From positions 1 to 17,117 of the forward strand of contig JAIOPA010000155.1 in assembly GCA_021414165.1 (NCBI GenBank): DNA of 17,117 nucleotides, written 5' to 3'. Numbering within the stretch: position 1 is the first letter of the stretch; each line of letters opens with the position of its first letter. The translations under genes and the position numbers were made by a program. The DNA is from Candidatus Eiseniibacteriota bacterium (GTDB taxonomy: Bacteria > Eisenbacteria > RBG-16-71-46). The notes beneath the pieces were generated by a model, which saw only the letters and a list, made by a program, of their open reading frames with translations, was not told the DNA's origin and did no database searches. Positions 7,525 to 15,337 of this stretch are shown piece by piece.

Positions 7525-7560
7525 GCTGGGGGCGGCGCGGACCGCCTCCAGCACCGTCTT
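7525..7560 (+). terminator. Probable terminator of the TonB-dependent receptor gene
   Basis: GCTGGGGGCGG (7525-7535) pairs with CCGCCTCCAGC (7542-7552) to give an 11-bp stem with one G-U pair and a six-base loop. It starts 17 bases after the stop codon. Only ACCGTCTT follows, so the U-tract is poor. Position and stem strength favour termination, perhaps incomplete. Confidence 0.5.
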
Positions 7561-7576
7561 GACGCATGCCGAACGG

Positions 7577-7606
7577 TTGACAGCCCTCTGGCTCGCTCCC
7601 TACTGT
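7577..7606 (+). promoter_or_regulatory. Probable sigma-70-type promoter of the lysS-clpC operon
   Basis: A perfect TTGACA (7577-7582) is followed after 18 bp by TACTGT (7601-7606), which keeps the T1, A2 and T6 positions of a -10 box. Transcription would begin near 7613. It lies just after the terminator-like hairpin and just before lysS. The TTGACA box makes this the best promoter candidate in the window. Confidence 0.6.
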
Positions 7607-7659
7607 CGCGGCATCCTCTGGGCACGCGATCCCGCATGCCCGGCACCAACGGAAGGCGC

Positions 7660-9186
7660 ATGTCCCTGCGACAGTTGATGGCCCAGCGACGGGCCAAGAT
7701 CGAGGACTGGCGCGCGCTCGGCTGTGAGCCGTACGCGTACCGATTCGACTCCACGCATCAGGCCACCGAGCTGCTCGCCAAGGGCGACGCGGTCACCGAG
7801 GAGCCGGGCGAGCGCGTGGCGATCGCCGGCCGTCTCATGGCCAAGCGCGGTCACGGCAAGGCGGGCTTCGGTCATGTGCTCGATGGCTCGGGCCGCATCC
7901 AGGTCTACTTCCGCAGCGACGTGCTCGGCGAGGCGTTCCCGCGCTACGAGCTGCTCGAGGTCGGCGACTGGGTCGGCATCACGGGCTCGCTGTTCCGCAC
8001 GCGCACCGGTGAGATCACCGTGCGTGCCGAGGCGGTGGAGTTGCTCGCCAAGTCGATCCGGCCGCTGCCCGAGAAGTGGCATGGGCTCACGGATCCCGAG
8101 ACGCGCTTCCGCCAGCGCTACGCCGACCTGTTCGTGAACCTCGACGTGCGCGAGACGTTCCGCCGCCGCGCGTCGATCATCTCGCGCATCCGCTCGTTCC
8201 TCGATGCGCGTGAGTACCTCGAGGTCGAGACGCCCGTGCTGCAGCCCATGTACGGCGGTGCGTTCGCGCGGCCGTTCATCACCAAGCACAACGCGCTCGA
8301 CATCGACCTGTACCTGCGCGTCTCGAACGAGCTCTATCTCAAGCGCCTCATCGTGGGCGGCTTCGAGCGCGTATACGAGTTCTCGCGCGACTTCCGCAAC
8401 GAGGGCATGGACCGCTCGCACAATCCCGAGTTCACGCTGCTCGAGTACTATCAGGCGTTCGCCGACGTGCACGACATGATGACGCTCACCGAGCAGCTGG
8501 TGTGCGACGCACTTCAGCACGCCTGCGGCACGCTGCAGGTGCCGTACCACGGCCGCATCCTCGACTTCACGCCGCCGTGGCCGCGCGTCTCCATGCTCGA
8601 CGCCGTGTCCGAGAAGGTGGGCGAGTCGATCCATGCGCTCGACGAGGCCACGCTCGGCAAGCACATCTCGCGCCTGAACCTGCACCCGCGCCAGGGCACC
8701 GGCGCAGGCGGCATGCTCGACGAGTTGTTCTCGGAGTTGGTGCAGCCCGAGCTGCAGAACCCGGCGTTCGTGGTGGACTTCCCGGTCGCGGTCTCGCCGC
8801 TCGCACGCGTCTCGCGTACGAACCCGCGTGTCGTGGAGCGCTTCGAGATGTTCGTGGCCGGCATGGAGCTGGCGAACTCGTTCAGCGAGCAGTGTGACGC
8901 CGACGCGCAGCGTGCGGCGTTCGAGGCCCAGGGCGCGGCGCGCGAGCGCGGCGACGACGAGGCCCAGCAGCTCGACGAGGACTACCTGCGCGCGCTCGAG
9001 TACGGCATGCCGCCCACGGGCGGTGTCGGCATCGGCATCGACCGCCTGGTCATGCTCGCCACCGACTCGCGCTCGATCCGTGACGTCCTGCTGTTCCCGC
9101 AGCTGCGGCCCGAGGAGGGCCGGCCGGTCGCGGACGATGTGACCGAGGAAGTCCCCGCGGCCGACGAGGGCGCGGGCCCGCGGTGA
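7660..9186 (+). CDS. lysS: Lysyl-tRNA synthetase, class II
   Basis: LysRS charges tRNA-Lys with lysine in the cytoplasm. From ATG 7660 the product is 508 residues. An N-terminal OB-fold anticodon-binding domain (about 45-140: VAIAGRLMAKRGHGKAGFGHVLDGSGRIQVYF) precedes the class II catalytic core. Motif 1 surrounds VETPVLQPMYGGAFARPF, motif 2 is FRNEGMDRSHNPEFT from residue 245, and motif 3 is GVGIGIDRLVML from 455 with Arg462. YLRVSNELYLKRLIVGGFERVYEFSRDFRNEGMD resembles Bacteroidetes/Chlorobi LysRS rather than the proteobacterial RIAPELYLK form. ATG 7660 was chosen because GGAAGG lies just upstream; ATG 7636 is in frame, adds eight residues and has no Shine-Dalgarno. The last ~25 residues (EEGRPVADDVTEEVPAADEGAGPR) are an acidic tail beyond the usual end. 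Its stop overlaps the next start (GTGA). It appears to be the first gene of the operon. Confidence 0.97.
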   Translation: MSLRQLMAQRRAKIEDWRALGCEPYAYRFDSTHQATELLAKGDAVTEEPGERVAIAGRLMAKRGHGKAGFGHVLDGSGRIQVYFRSDVLGEAFPRYELLEVGDWVGITGSLFRTRTGEITVRAEAVELLAKSIRPLPEKWHGLTDPETRFRQRYADLFVNLDVRETFRRRASIISRIRSFLDAREYLEVETPVLQPMYGGAFARPFITKHNALDIDLYLRVSNELYLKRLIVGGFERVYEFSRDFRNEGMDRSHNPEFTLLEYYQAFADVHDMMTLTEQLVCDALQHACGTLQVPYHGRILDFTPPWPRVSMLDAVSEKVGESIHALDEATLGKHISRLNLHPRQGTGAGGMLDELFSELVQPELQNPAFVVDFPVAVSPLARVSRTNPRVVERFEMFVAGMELANSFSEQCDADAQRAAFEAQGAARERGDDEAQQLDEDYLRALEYGMPPTGGVGIGIDRLVMLATDSRSIRDVLLFPQLRPEEGRPVADDVTEEVPAADEGAGPR

Positions 9187-10418
9187 ACGTCCCGCTGTGG
9201 ATCGCCGGCCGCTATCTGCGTGCGCGGCCCCGCACGGGATTCGTCCGTATGCTCACCGGCATCAGCATTGCCGGAGTGGCGGTCGGCGTGGCCGTGCTGC
9301 TCGCGGTCCTCGCGGTCATGAACGGCTTCGAGGGCGAGGTCCAGTCGCGGATCGCCGGGACCGATGCGCATGTGGTGTTGCTGGGTTCCACGACCGATGG
9401 CATCTCGGGGGGGCCCGCGCTCGCGAAGCGCATCGCGAAGGAGCCCGGTGTGCTGGGCGCCTCGCCGTTCACGTACGCCAAGGCCATGGTGTTCCACGAC
9501 GGGTTGTCCGAGGGCCTGGTCGTGAAGGGCGTCGATCTGTCGCACGAGCGTGAGGTCACCACGGTGAGCCGCTCGATCACGCCGAAGCTCGATTCGATCC
9601 CCGAGGTCACGCCCGAGGGCGAGCCGGGGATCGTGCTCGGCAGTGAGCTTGCCGTGCGCTTGCAGGCGCGCCCGGGCGATCGGGTGTTGCTGGCCACGCT
9701 CCAGGGCGACACCAAGTCGGCGTTCGGCTACGCGCCACGCCTGCGGCCGTTCCGGGTGGTGGGGCTGTTCACGAGCGGGCTCTACACCTACGACTCCAGC
9801 TTCGGCTTCACGGCCGTGGGTGCGTCTCAGCGCTTCTTCGAACTCGGTGATCGCGTGACGGGCATCGAGGTGAAGCTGGCGGACATGTTCGCGGCACCGG
9901 TCGTGGCCGAGCAGCTCCGCAAGGTCGCCGACCGGCCGGGCCTGCGCTCCAACAACTGGATCGACCTGAATCACAACCTGTTCACCTGGATGAAGCTCGA
10001 GAAGACCATGATGTTCGTGATCCTCGCGCTCATCGTGCTGGTGGCGGCGTTCAACATCGCCAGCACGCTGTTCATGGTCGTGCTCGAGAAGCGCCGCGAC
10101 ATCGGCGTGCTTCGCACGCTCGGTGCCTCGCCGGGCCAGGTGATGGCGGTGTTCCTGGGCGAGGGGATGCTGATCGGGTTCCTCGGGACCCTGCTCGGGA
10201 CCGTGCTCGGAGCGGGGCTGATCGCGCTCATCGGCTGGTTCCCCATTCACCTACCGGGGGACGTTTACTTCATCGAGACGCTGCCCGTGAAGCCCGAGGC
10301 CGGCGACTTCGCTGCCGTGATTCTGGCCGCCCTTGTGCTGTGTCTGGCCGCCGCCTGGTATCCGGCGTGGCGGGCCTCGAAGCTCGACCCGATCGAAGCC
10401 ATCCGGAAGCAGGTCTGA
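9183..10418 (+). CDS. lolC: Lipoprotein-releasing system permease, LolC/LolE family
   Basis: This inner-membrane permease, with LolD, extracts lipoproteins from the inner membrane for transfer to the outer membrane. The 411-residue length and layout fit LolC/E. One N-terminal membrane segment (about 24-46, ISIAGVAVGVAVLLAVLAVMNGF) is followed by a large periplasmic domain (about 50-270). Three C-terminal segments lie at about 276-302, 320-350 and 374-393. Family landmarks are RYLRARPR, VMNGFEGEVQSRIAG, MKLEKTMMFVILALIVLVAAFNIASTL, EKRRDIGVLRTLGASPGQVM and YPAWRASKLDPIEAIR. It starts at GTG 9183, overlapping the lysS stop by 4 bp with no good Shine-Dalgarno, so translation is probably coupled. 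Only one permease gene is present, so the transporter may use two copies of it, as proposed for LolF-type systems, unless a paralogue lies elsewhere. MacB or FtsX homology is less likely given the LolC/E-specific motifs. Confidence 0.9.
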   Translation: MNVPLWIAGRYLRARPRTGFVRMLTGISIAGVAVGVAVLLAVLAVMNGFEGEVQSRIAGTDAHVVLLGSTTDGISGGPALAKRIAKEPGVLGASPFTYAKAMVFHDGLSEGLVVKGVDLSHEREVTTVSRSITPKLDSIPEVTPEGEPGIVLGSELAVRLQARPGDRVLLATLQGDTKSAFGYAPRLRPFRVVGLFTSGLYTYDSSFGFTAVGASQRFFELGDRVTGIEVKLADMFAAPVVAEQLRKVADRPGLRSNNWIDLNHNLFTWMKLEKTMMFVILALIVLVAAFNIASTLFMVVLEKRRDIGVLRTLGASPGQVMAVFLGEGMLIGFLGTLLGTVLGAGLIALIGWFPIHLPGDVYFIETLPVKPEAGDFAAVILAALVLCLAAAWYPAWRASKLDPIEAIRKQV

Positions 10419-10420
10419 GC

Positions 10421-11149
10421 ATGAACCTGAACGCTGGCCCCGAAGTGATTGCAAAAAGAGGGGATGGGCACGGCTCGCTGGCGTTGCACGCGATCGGGTT
10501 GTGCAAATCGTACCGCACGCCGGGGGGCTCGCTGGAGGTCCTGCGTGGCATCGATCTCGAGGTCCCGCGTGGCATGCTTCTGGCGATAGTCGGGGCCTCG
10601 GGTTCGGGCAAGAGCACGCTCCTGAACCTGCTCGGCACCCTCGACCGCCCGGATTCCGGCACGCTCGAGCTGGCCGGGCAGGCCCTGGAGGGGCTCGACG
10701 AGAACGCCCGCTGCCGGCTCCGGCTGGCGCGCCTGGGGTTCGTGTTCCAGTTCCACCATCTACTCCCTGAGTTCACGGCGGAGGAGAATGTCATGATGCC
10801 GCTGCTGCTCGCCGGTCAGTCGCACGCGACCGCGCAGGCCCGCGCCCGCGAGGTGCTGGCCGTGCTCGGTCTCGAGGGGCGCCGGGAGCATGTGCCTTCC
10901 GAGTTGTCGGGCGGCGAGGCGCAGCGGGTGGCGGTCGGCCGGGCGTTGGCCCCGGAGCCCGCGCTGTTGCTCGCCGACGAGCCGTCCGGCAATCTCGACG
11001 CAGCCTCGGCCGTACAACTTCACAGCTTGTTGAAAGCGTTGGCGCACGAACGGCATCAGACGGTGGTGGTGGTCACGCATGACATGCGGCTGGCCGGTAC
11101 GGCGGATCGTGTCCTGCGACTCGAAGACGGTCGTCTGCTCCCGGCCTGA
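10421..11149 (+). CDS. lolD: Lipoprotein-releasing ABC transporter ATPase LolD
   Basis: LolD is the cytoplasmic ATPase that powers lipoprotein release by the adjacent permease. From ATG 10421 it has 242 residues, near the usual ~230. It shows Walker A GASGSGKST (58-66), a Q-loop in FVFQFHHLLPEFTAEENV (close to the family's FQFHHLLPEFTALENV), the ABC signature LSGGEAQRVAVGRAL, Walker B LLLADEPSGNLD and the H-loop VVVVTHD. It starts two bases after the permease stop, with GCAGG seven bases upstream. An in-frame ATG at 10340 lies inside the permease gene and would add 27 unrelated residues. The first ~20 residues are a non-conserved leader containing the only A-rich run in the gene (near 10454). 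Confidence 0.95.
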   Translation: MNLNAGPEVIAKRGDGHGSLALHAIGLCKSYRTPGGSLEVLRGIDLEVPRGMLLAIVGASGSGKSTLLNLLGTLDRPDSGTLELAGQALEGLDENARCRLRLARLGFVFQFHHLLPEFTAEENVMMPLLLAGQSHATAQARAREVLAVLGLEGRREHVPSELSGGEAQRVAVGRALAPEPALLLADEPSGNLDAASAVQLHSLLKALAHERHQTVVVVTHDMRLAGTADRVLRLEDGRLLPA

Positions 11150-11177
11150 CACCCGGGCTCATCCTTCAGGGGAACCC

Positions 11178-11705
11178 ATGCTCTGCCAGATCTGCGGCAA
11201 GAATCCCGCGAGCGTGCACTTCACGGAGATCCACGACAACACCATGTCGGAGATCCACGTGTGTGAGCGCTGTGCCGAGGAGAAGGGCATGCACACCCCG
11301 GCGCAGCAGCACCAGTTCGACATCGCCGACCTGCTCGCGGGCATGGTGGACTCCATGACCAACAGCGAGGAGGAGCGCGTCGGCCATGTGGTCTGCCCGC
11401 GCTGCGGCCTGCAGTACTCCTCGTTCAAGGAGACCGGCCGCCTGGGTTGCAGCGAGTGCTACAAGGCGTTCCAGAACCAGTTGAAGCCGCTGTTGCGCCG
11501 GATCCATGGCGACACGCGGCATCGCGGCAAGGCGCCCGTGCGTGGCGGTACCGCCGGTGCGGCACTGCGGCATGTGCAGCGCCTGCACGACGAACTGCAG
11601 CGTGCGGTCGAGCGCGAGGAGTTCGAGCGCGCCGCGCAGATCCGCGACGAGATCCGCAAGCTCGAGGCCGAGGCCCGCGCGGCCGTGCCGGGGAGCCCGT
11701 CATGA
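11178..11705 (+). CDS. mcsA: McsA-like zinc-finger and UVR-motif protein, activator of McsB
   Basis: McsA binds and stimulates the arginine kinase McsB in Firmicutes. This 175-residue protein has the family layout. It carries four CxxC zinc motifs at C3-C6, C29-C32, C73-C76 and C91-C94, in MLCQICGKNPASVHFTEI, VCERCAEEKG, VCPRCGLQYSSFKETGRLGCSEC. A basic linker (about 105-125) follows, then a C-terminal coiled UVR motif (about 131-165, LQRAVEREEFERAAQIRDEIRKLE) like those in UvrB/UvrC and in the ClpC middle domain. The ATG at 11178 has AGGGG (11168-11172) five bases upstream. A 28-bp gap separates it from lolD, and its stop overlaps the mcsB start (ATGA). Direct coupling to mcsB and clpC supports the McsA role over a stand-alone UvrB/UvrC-motif protein. 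Confidence 0.9.
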   Translation: MLCQICGKNPASVHFTEIHDNTMSEIHVCERCAEEKGMHTPAQQHQFDIADLLAGMVDSMTNSEEERVGHVVCPRCGLQYSSFKETGRLGCSECYKAFQNQLKPLLRRIHGDTRHRGKAPVRGGTAGAALRHVQRLHDELQRAVEREEFERAAQIRDEIRKLEAEARAAVPGSPS

Positions 11706-12796
11706 GCGCGCCCATCGATTTCGCCGGTCTGTTCGCGACGCCGGCCCCGTGGCTGCGCGGCACGGGCCCGCACGCCGAGATGGTGCTGTCGACGCGCATC
11801 CGGCTGGCGCGCAACCTGCGCGAGGTGCCGTTCACGCACCGCGCCAAGGACGAACAGTTGCACGGCGTGCTCGCGCGCGTCGGCGGTGCCGTGCAGGCCT
11901 CGCCGGTGCTGGGTGGCGGGCTGCTGCTCAAGATGCAGGAGTGCTCGGCGATCGAGCGCCAGGTGCTGGTCGAGCGCCATCTCGTCTCGCATGAGCTGGG
12001 CGACGGCGCACGGCCGCGCGGCATCTATGTGGCCAAGGACGATCGCATCAGTGTCATGGTGAACGAAGAGGATCACCTGCGGCTGCAGTCGCTCACGCCC
12101 GGCTTCCAGCTGGCCGAGGCCTGGGCGTTGGCCGACGCGGCCGACGACGAGCTCGACGGCTCGCTCGAGTATGCGTTCTCCGACGACATCGGCTACCTCA
12201 CCGCGTGCCCCACGAATGCCGGCACGGGGCTGCGTGCCTCGGTGCTCATCCATCTGCCGGCGCTCGTGTTGCTCGAGGAGATCCAGCGCGTCCTCAAGAG
12301 CATCATGCAGGTGGGACTCAATGTGCGCGGCCTGTACGGCGAGCACAGTGAGATCATGGGCAACCTGTTCCAGATCTCGAACCAGACCACGCTCGGCCGC
12401 AGCGAGCGCGATTCCATCGAGAGCCTGGAGCGCGTGACCAAGCAGATCATCGAGACCGAGGAGCGCGCGCGCGAGCGCATGCTGCGCGACGCCCGCACCC
12501 AGCTCGAGGACAAGGTCTGGCGTGCTTACGGCACGCTGCGTTATTGCCGCTCGATCCAGGCCAAGGAAGTCATCAACCTGTGCTCGGCGGTGCGGCTCGG
12601 TGTGGCCATGGGCCTCGAGGGCCTGTGCCCGCTGCGTGTCGTGAACGAGTTGCTGGTGTCGACGCAACCGGCGCATCTCCAGCGTCTGGCTGGTGAGGAG
12701 ATGGCGCCGCCCGAACGAAATCTCTATCGCGCCCAGGTCGTGCGTGAGCGGCTCGCTGCCGCCGAACGCGAGGCCGGGGAATCCCGATCTTCATAA
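11702..12796 (+). CDS. mcsB: Protein-arginine kinase McsB
   Basis: McsB phosphorylates arginines on damaged proteins; phosphoarginine then marks them for ClpC-ClpP. The 364-residue protein has the phosphagen-kinase fold, with STRIRLARN (30-38), NEEDH (121-125, Glu122 matching the catalytic Glu122 of Bacillus/Geobacillus McsB), the Cys169 loop ACPTNAGTGLRASV, and the nucleotide-site segment RGLYGEHSEIMGNLFQISNQ. A C-terminal RNLYRA at 339-344 aligns with the RDxxRA phosphoarginine-binding allosteric motif, but the Asp is Asn340. GGGGAG (11690-11695) lies six bases before the ATG, which overlaps the mcsA stop. The specific kinase motifs and the mcsA/clpC neighbours make the call secure. The same frame is open upstream into mcsA, but that stretch is a shadow. 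Confidence 0.95.
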   Translation: MSAPIDFAGLFATPAPWLRGTGPHAEMVLSTRIRLARNLREVPFTHRAKDEQLHGVLARVGGAVQASPVLGGGLLLKMQECSAIERQVLVERHLVSHELGDGARPRGIYVAKDDRISVMVNEEDHLRLQSLTPGFQLAEAWALADAADDELDGSLEYAFSDDIGYLTACPTNAGTGLRASVLIHLPALVLLEEIQRVLKSIMQVGLNVRGLYGEHSEIMGNLFQISNQTTLGRSERDSIESLERVTKQIIETEERARERMLRDARTQLEDKVWRAYGTLRYCRSIQAKEVINLCSAVRLGVAMGLEGLCPLRVVNELLVSTQPAHLQRLAGEEMAPPERNLYRAQVVRERLAAAEREAGESRSS

Positions 12797-12841
12797 AGGA
12801 GGAGCGCCCGGAGGCCACGAGGGCATCCGGGACAAAACGCC
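12795..12841 (+). promoter_or_regulatory. clpC leader: perfect Shine-Dalgarno separated from the start by a hairpin
   Basis: AAAGGAGG (12795-12802) overlaps the mcsB stop but lies 39 bases before the clpC ATG, too far for normal use. Between them CCCGGA (12807-12812) and TCCGGG (12826-12831) can form a 6-bp stem with a 13-base loop. If folded, about 14 unpaired bases remain between the Shine-Dalgarno and the ATG. GAGGG (12819-12823), in the loop, is the only other purine-rich candidate. No other start codon occurs in the clpC frame here. Confidence 0.5.
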
Positions 12842-15316
12842 ATGCACGACAAGTTCACCGAACGAGTCCGCAAGGTCATCTATCTCGCCCGTGAGGAGGC
12901 CGCGCGCCTCCAGCACGACTACATCGGCACAGAGCATCTGTTGCTCGGCGTCATCCGTGAGGGTGAGGGCATCGCCGCCACCGTGCTCAACAATCTGGGT
13001 CTCGACCTCGACCGCATCCGTCAGGAGGTCGAGAACATGGTGAGCGCCTCGGGCGGCACCATGACGATCGGCGAGATCCCGTTCACGCCGCGCGCCAAGC
13101 GCGTGCTTGAACTGGCCGTCGAGGAAGCGCGTTCGCTCGGTCACAACTACGTCGGCACGGAGCACCTGCTGCTCGGTCTCATCCGCGAGGGTGAGGGCGT
13201 GGCTGCCAAGGTGCTGCTCGAGCTGGGCGTGGACCGCAAGCGCGTGCGCGAAGAGACGCTCAAGCTATTGGGTGGCACGCCCAGCTCCACGCAGAGCACC
13301 GAGCGTGGCGAGGAGCGCGCCGAGACGCCCGCGCTGAACCAGTTCGGCCGTGACCTCACCGCGCTCGCGCGCGAGGGCAAGCTGGACCCGGTCATCGGCC
13401 GCGACAAGGAGATCGAGCGCGTCGTGCAGGTGTTGTCGCGCCGCAAGAAGAACAACCCCGTGCTCATCGGTGAGCCGGGCGTGGGCAAGACCGCGATCGC
13501 CGAGGGTCTGGCGCAGCGCATCATCTCCACGCAGGTGCCCGAGAGCCTCAAGAACAAGCGCATCGTGACGCTCGACCTGGCGGCCGTGGTCGCCGGTACC
13601 AAGTACCGCGGCCAGTTCGAGGAGCGGTTGAAGACGGTCATGAACGAACTGCGCGAGTCCAAGGACACCGTGATCTTCATCGACGAGTTGCACACGATCG
13701 TCGGTGCGGGCGGTGCCGAGGGCGCGATCGACGCGTCGAACATGCTCAAGCCGGCGCTGGCGCGCGGCGAGCTGCAGTGCATCGGCGCCACGACGCTCGA
13801 TGAGTACCGCAAGTACATCGAGAAGGACGGTGCGCTCGAGCGCCGCTTCCAGCCGGTCACGGTCGATCAGCCGAGCATCGAGGACACGACCCAGATCCTC
13901 ATGGGGCTGCGCGACAAGTACGAGGCGCACCACGGTGTGAAGATCACCGATGGCGCCATCGTGCAGGCCGTGAAGTTGGCCGACCGCTACATGAACGACC
14001 GCTTCTTCCCGGACAAGGCGATCGACGTGATCGACGAGGCGTGCGCGCGCGCGCGGCTCTCGGTCTCCACGGTGCCGTCCGAGATCCACGACCTCGAGAA
14101 GAAGCTCGAGGAGGTGGTGAAGGAGAAGGAAGCCGCGATCCGGGGCCAGGAATACGAGAAGGCCGCCCGGCTCCGCGACAAGGAGAAGGAACTGCGTTCG
14201 CGCCGCAACGACCTCAAGAAGTCGTGGTCGGAGAGCAAGCGCGACCAGAGCGTGCAGGTCGACGAGGACATGATCGCGGCCGTGCTCAGCATCATGACGG
14301 GCATCCCGGTCGTGAAGCTCGCGGCCGAGGAGAGCGCGAAACTGCTGCGCATGGAGGACGAGCTCAAGAAGCGCGTCGTCGGCCAGGACGAGGCCGTCTC
14401 GGCCGTGTCGCGCGCCGTGCGCCGTAACCGCGTGGGTCTGCGCGATCCCAAGCGTCCGATCGGCTCGTTCATCTTCCTGGGGCCCACGGGCGTCGGTAAG
14501 ACCGAGCTGGCGCGTGCGCTCGCCACGTATCTGTTCGACGACGAGAACGCGCTCATCCGCATCGACATGAGCGAGTACATGGAGAAGTTCTCGGTGTCGC
14601 GTCTCGTGGGCGCGCCTCCCGGCTACGTCGGCTACGAAGAGGGTGGTCAGCTCACCGAGAAGGTGCGCCGCAAGCCGTACTCGGTCGTGCTGCTCGACGA
14701 GGTCGAGAAGGCGCATCCCGACGTGTTCAACGTGCTGCTGCAGGTCCTGGACGACGGCGTGCTCACGGACAGCTCGCGTCGCAAGGTCGACTTCAAGAAC
14801 ACCGTCATCATCATGACGTCGAACCTGGGCGGCCGGCAGATCGTGTCGGGCGGCCAGAAGCTCGGCTTCAAGCAGGTCGACGGTGCGCAGCAGTTCAGCC
14901 AGATCAAGTCGACGGTGCAGGACGAGTTGAAGCGCGCCTTCAACCCGGAGTTCCTGAACCGTATCGACGACGTGATCGTGTTCCACGCCCTGGTGCGCGA
15001 CAACATGAAGGAGATCGTGAACATCCTGCTCGGGCAGTTCAGCGCCCGTCTGAAGATGCAGGACATCACGCTCGAGCTCTCGCCCGAGGCGACGGAACTG
15101 CTCATCGACAAGGGCTTCGACCCGGCACTCGGTGCGCGTCCGTTGAAGCGAGCGATCCAGCGGTTGCTCGAGGATCCGTTCGCGGAGTTCATCCTGCGCG
15201 GCCAGTTGCCGGCGGGTTCGAACGTCATCGTGACCCGCAAGGACGACGCGCTGGACTTCGTCCCGGTGCCTGCCGGTACGCCGGCGCCGACGGTGGTGCC
15301 GACGCCGCAGCCGTAG
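12842..15316 (+). CDS. clpC: ATP-dependent Clp protease ATP-binding subunit ClpC
   Basis: ClpC is the AAA+ unfoldase that feeds proteins to ClpP. The 824-residue protein is complete. It has two Clp N repeats (about 1-145, each with GTEHLLLG; Glu31 and Glu107 match the phosphoarginine-binding Glu32 and Glu106 of B. subtilis ClpC). AAA+ 1 has Walker A GEPGVGKT (210-217) and Walker [10 protein letters not shown] coiled middle domain (about 410-465) carries the UVR-like [19 protein letters not shown]+ 2 has Walker A GPTGVGKT (547-554) and [14 protein letters not shown] at 674-676 is the ClpP-docking loop. The last ~20 residues are Pro/Thr-rich ([16 protein letters not shown]), unlike Bacillus ClpC. 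The middle domain separates it from ClpA, and its short length separates it from ClpB. It follows mcsB after 45 bp and is last in the operon, before a strong terminator. Confidence 0.98.
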   Translation: MHDKFTERVRKVIYLAREEAARLQHDYIGTEHLLLGVIREGEGIAATVLNNLGLDLDRIRQEVENMVSASGGTMTIGEIPFTPRAKRVLELAVEEARSLGHNYVGTEHLLLGLIREGEGVAAKVLLELGVDRKRVREETLKLLGGTPSSTQSTERGEERAETPALNQFGRDLTALAREGKLDPVIGRDKEIERVVQVLSRRKKNNPVLIGEPGVGKTAIAEGLAQRIISTQVPESLKNKRIVTLDLAAVVAGTKYRGQFEERLKTVMNELRESKDTVIFIDELHTIVGAGGAEGAIDASNMLKPALARGELQCIGATTLDEYRKYIEKDGALERRFQPVTVDQPSIEDTTQILMGLRDKYEAHHGVKITDGAIVQAVKLADRYMNDRFFPDKAIDVIDEACARARLSVSTVPSEIHDLEKKLEEVVKEKEAAIRGQEYEKAARLRDKEKELRSRRNDLKKSWSESKRDQSVQVDEDMIAAVLSIMTGIPVVKLAAEESAKLLRMEDELKKRVVGQDEAVSAVSRAVRRNRVGLRDPKRPIGSFIFLGPTGVGKTELARALATYLFDDENALIRIDMSEYMEKFSVSRLVGAPPGYVGYEEGGQLTEKVRRKPYSVVLLDEVEKAHPDVFNVLLQVLDDGVLTDSSRRKVDFKNTVIIMTSNLGGRQIVSGGQKLGFKQVDGAQQFSQIKSTVQDELKRAFNPEFLNRIDDVIVFHALVRDNMKEIVNILLGQFSARLKMQDITLELSPEATELLIDKGFDPALGARPLKRAIQRLLEDPFAEFILRGQLPAGSNVIVTRKDDALDFVPVPAGTPAPTVVPTPQP

Positions 15317-15337
15317 AACTCACGAAGCCGTGACAGA

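Noticed and set aside
6002..7567. 521-codon minus-strand open frame across the receptor gene
   Set aside because: Low-complexity Arg/Val/His composition, antisense to a clear TonB-dependent receptor; no independent signals.
7636..7659. Earlier lysS start at ATG 7636
   Set aside because: In frame but without a Shine-Dalgarno; ATG 7660 has GGAAGG upstream and gives a usual N-terminus. It cannot be fully excluded.
10340..10420. Earlier lolD start inside the permease gene
   Set aside because: It would add 27 residues unlike LolD and overlap the permease by 79 bp; ATG 10421 follows the permease stop directly.
11140..11157. CCCGG/CCGGG inverted repeat at the lolD stop as an internal terminator
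   Set aside because: The stem is only 5 bp with no U-tract, and mcsA follows with a good ribosome binding site; read-through is more likely.
13265..14986. 573-codon minus-strand open frame across clpC
   Set aside because: Antisense shadow of a highly conserved gene, Leu/Arg/His-rich, no recognizable domain.
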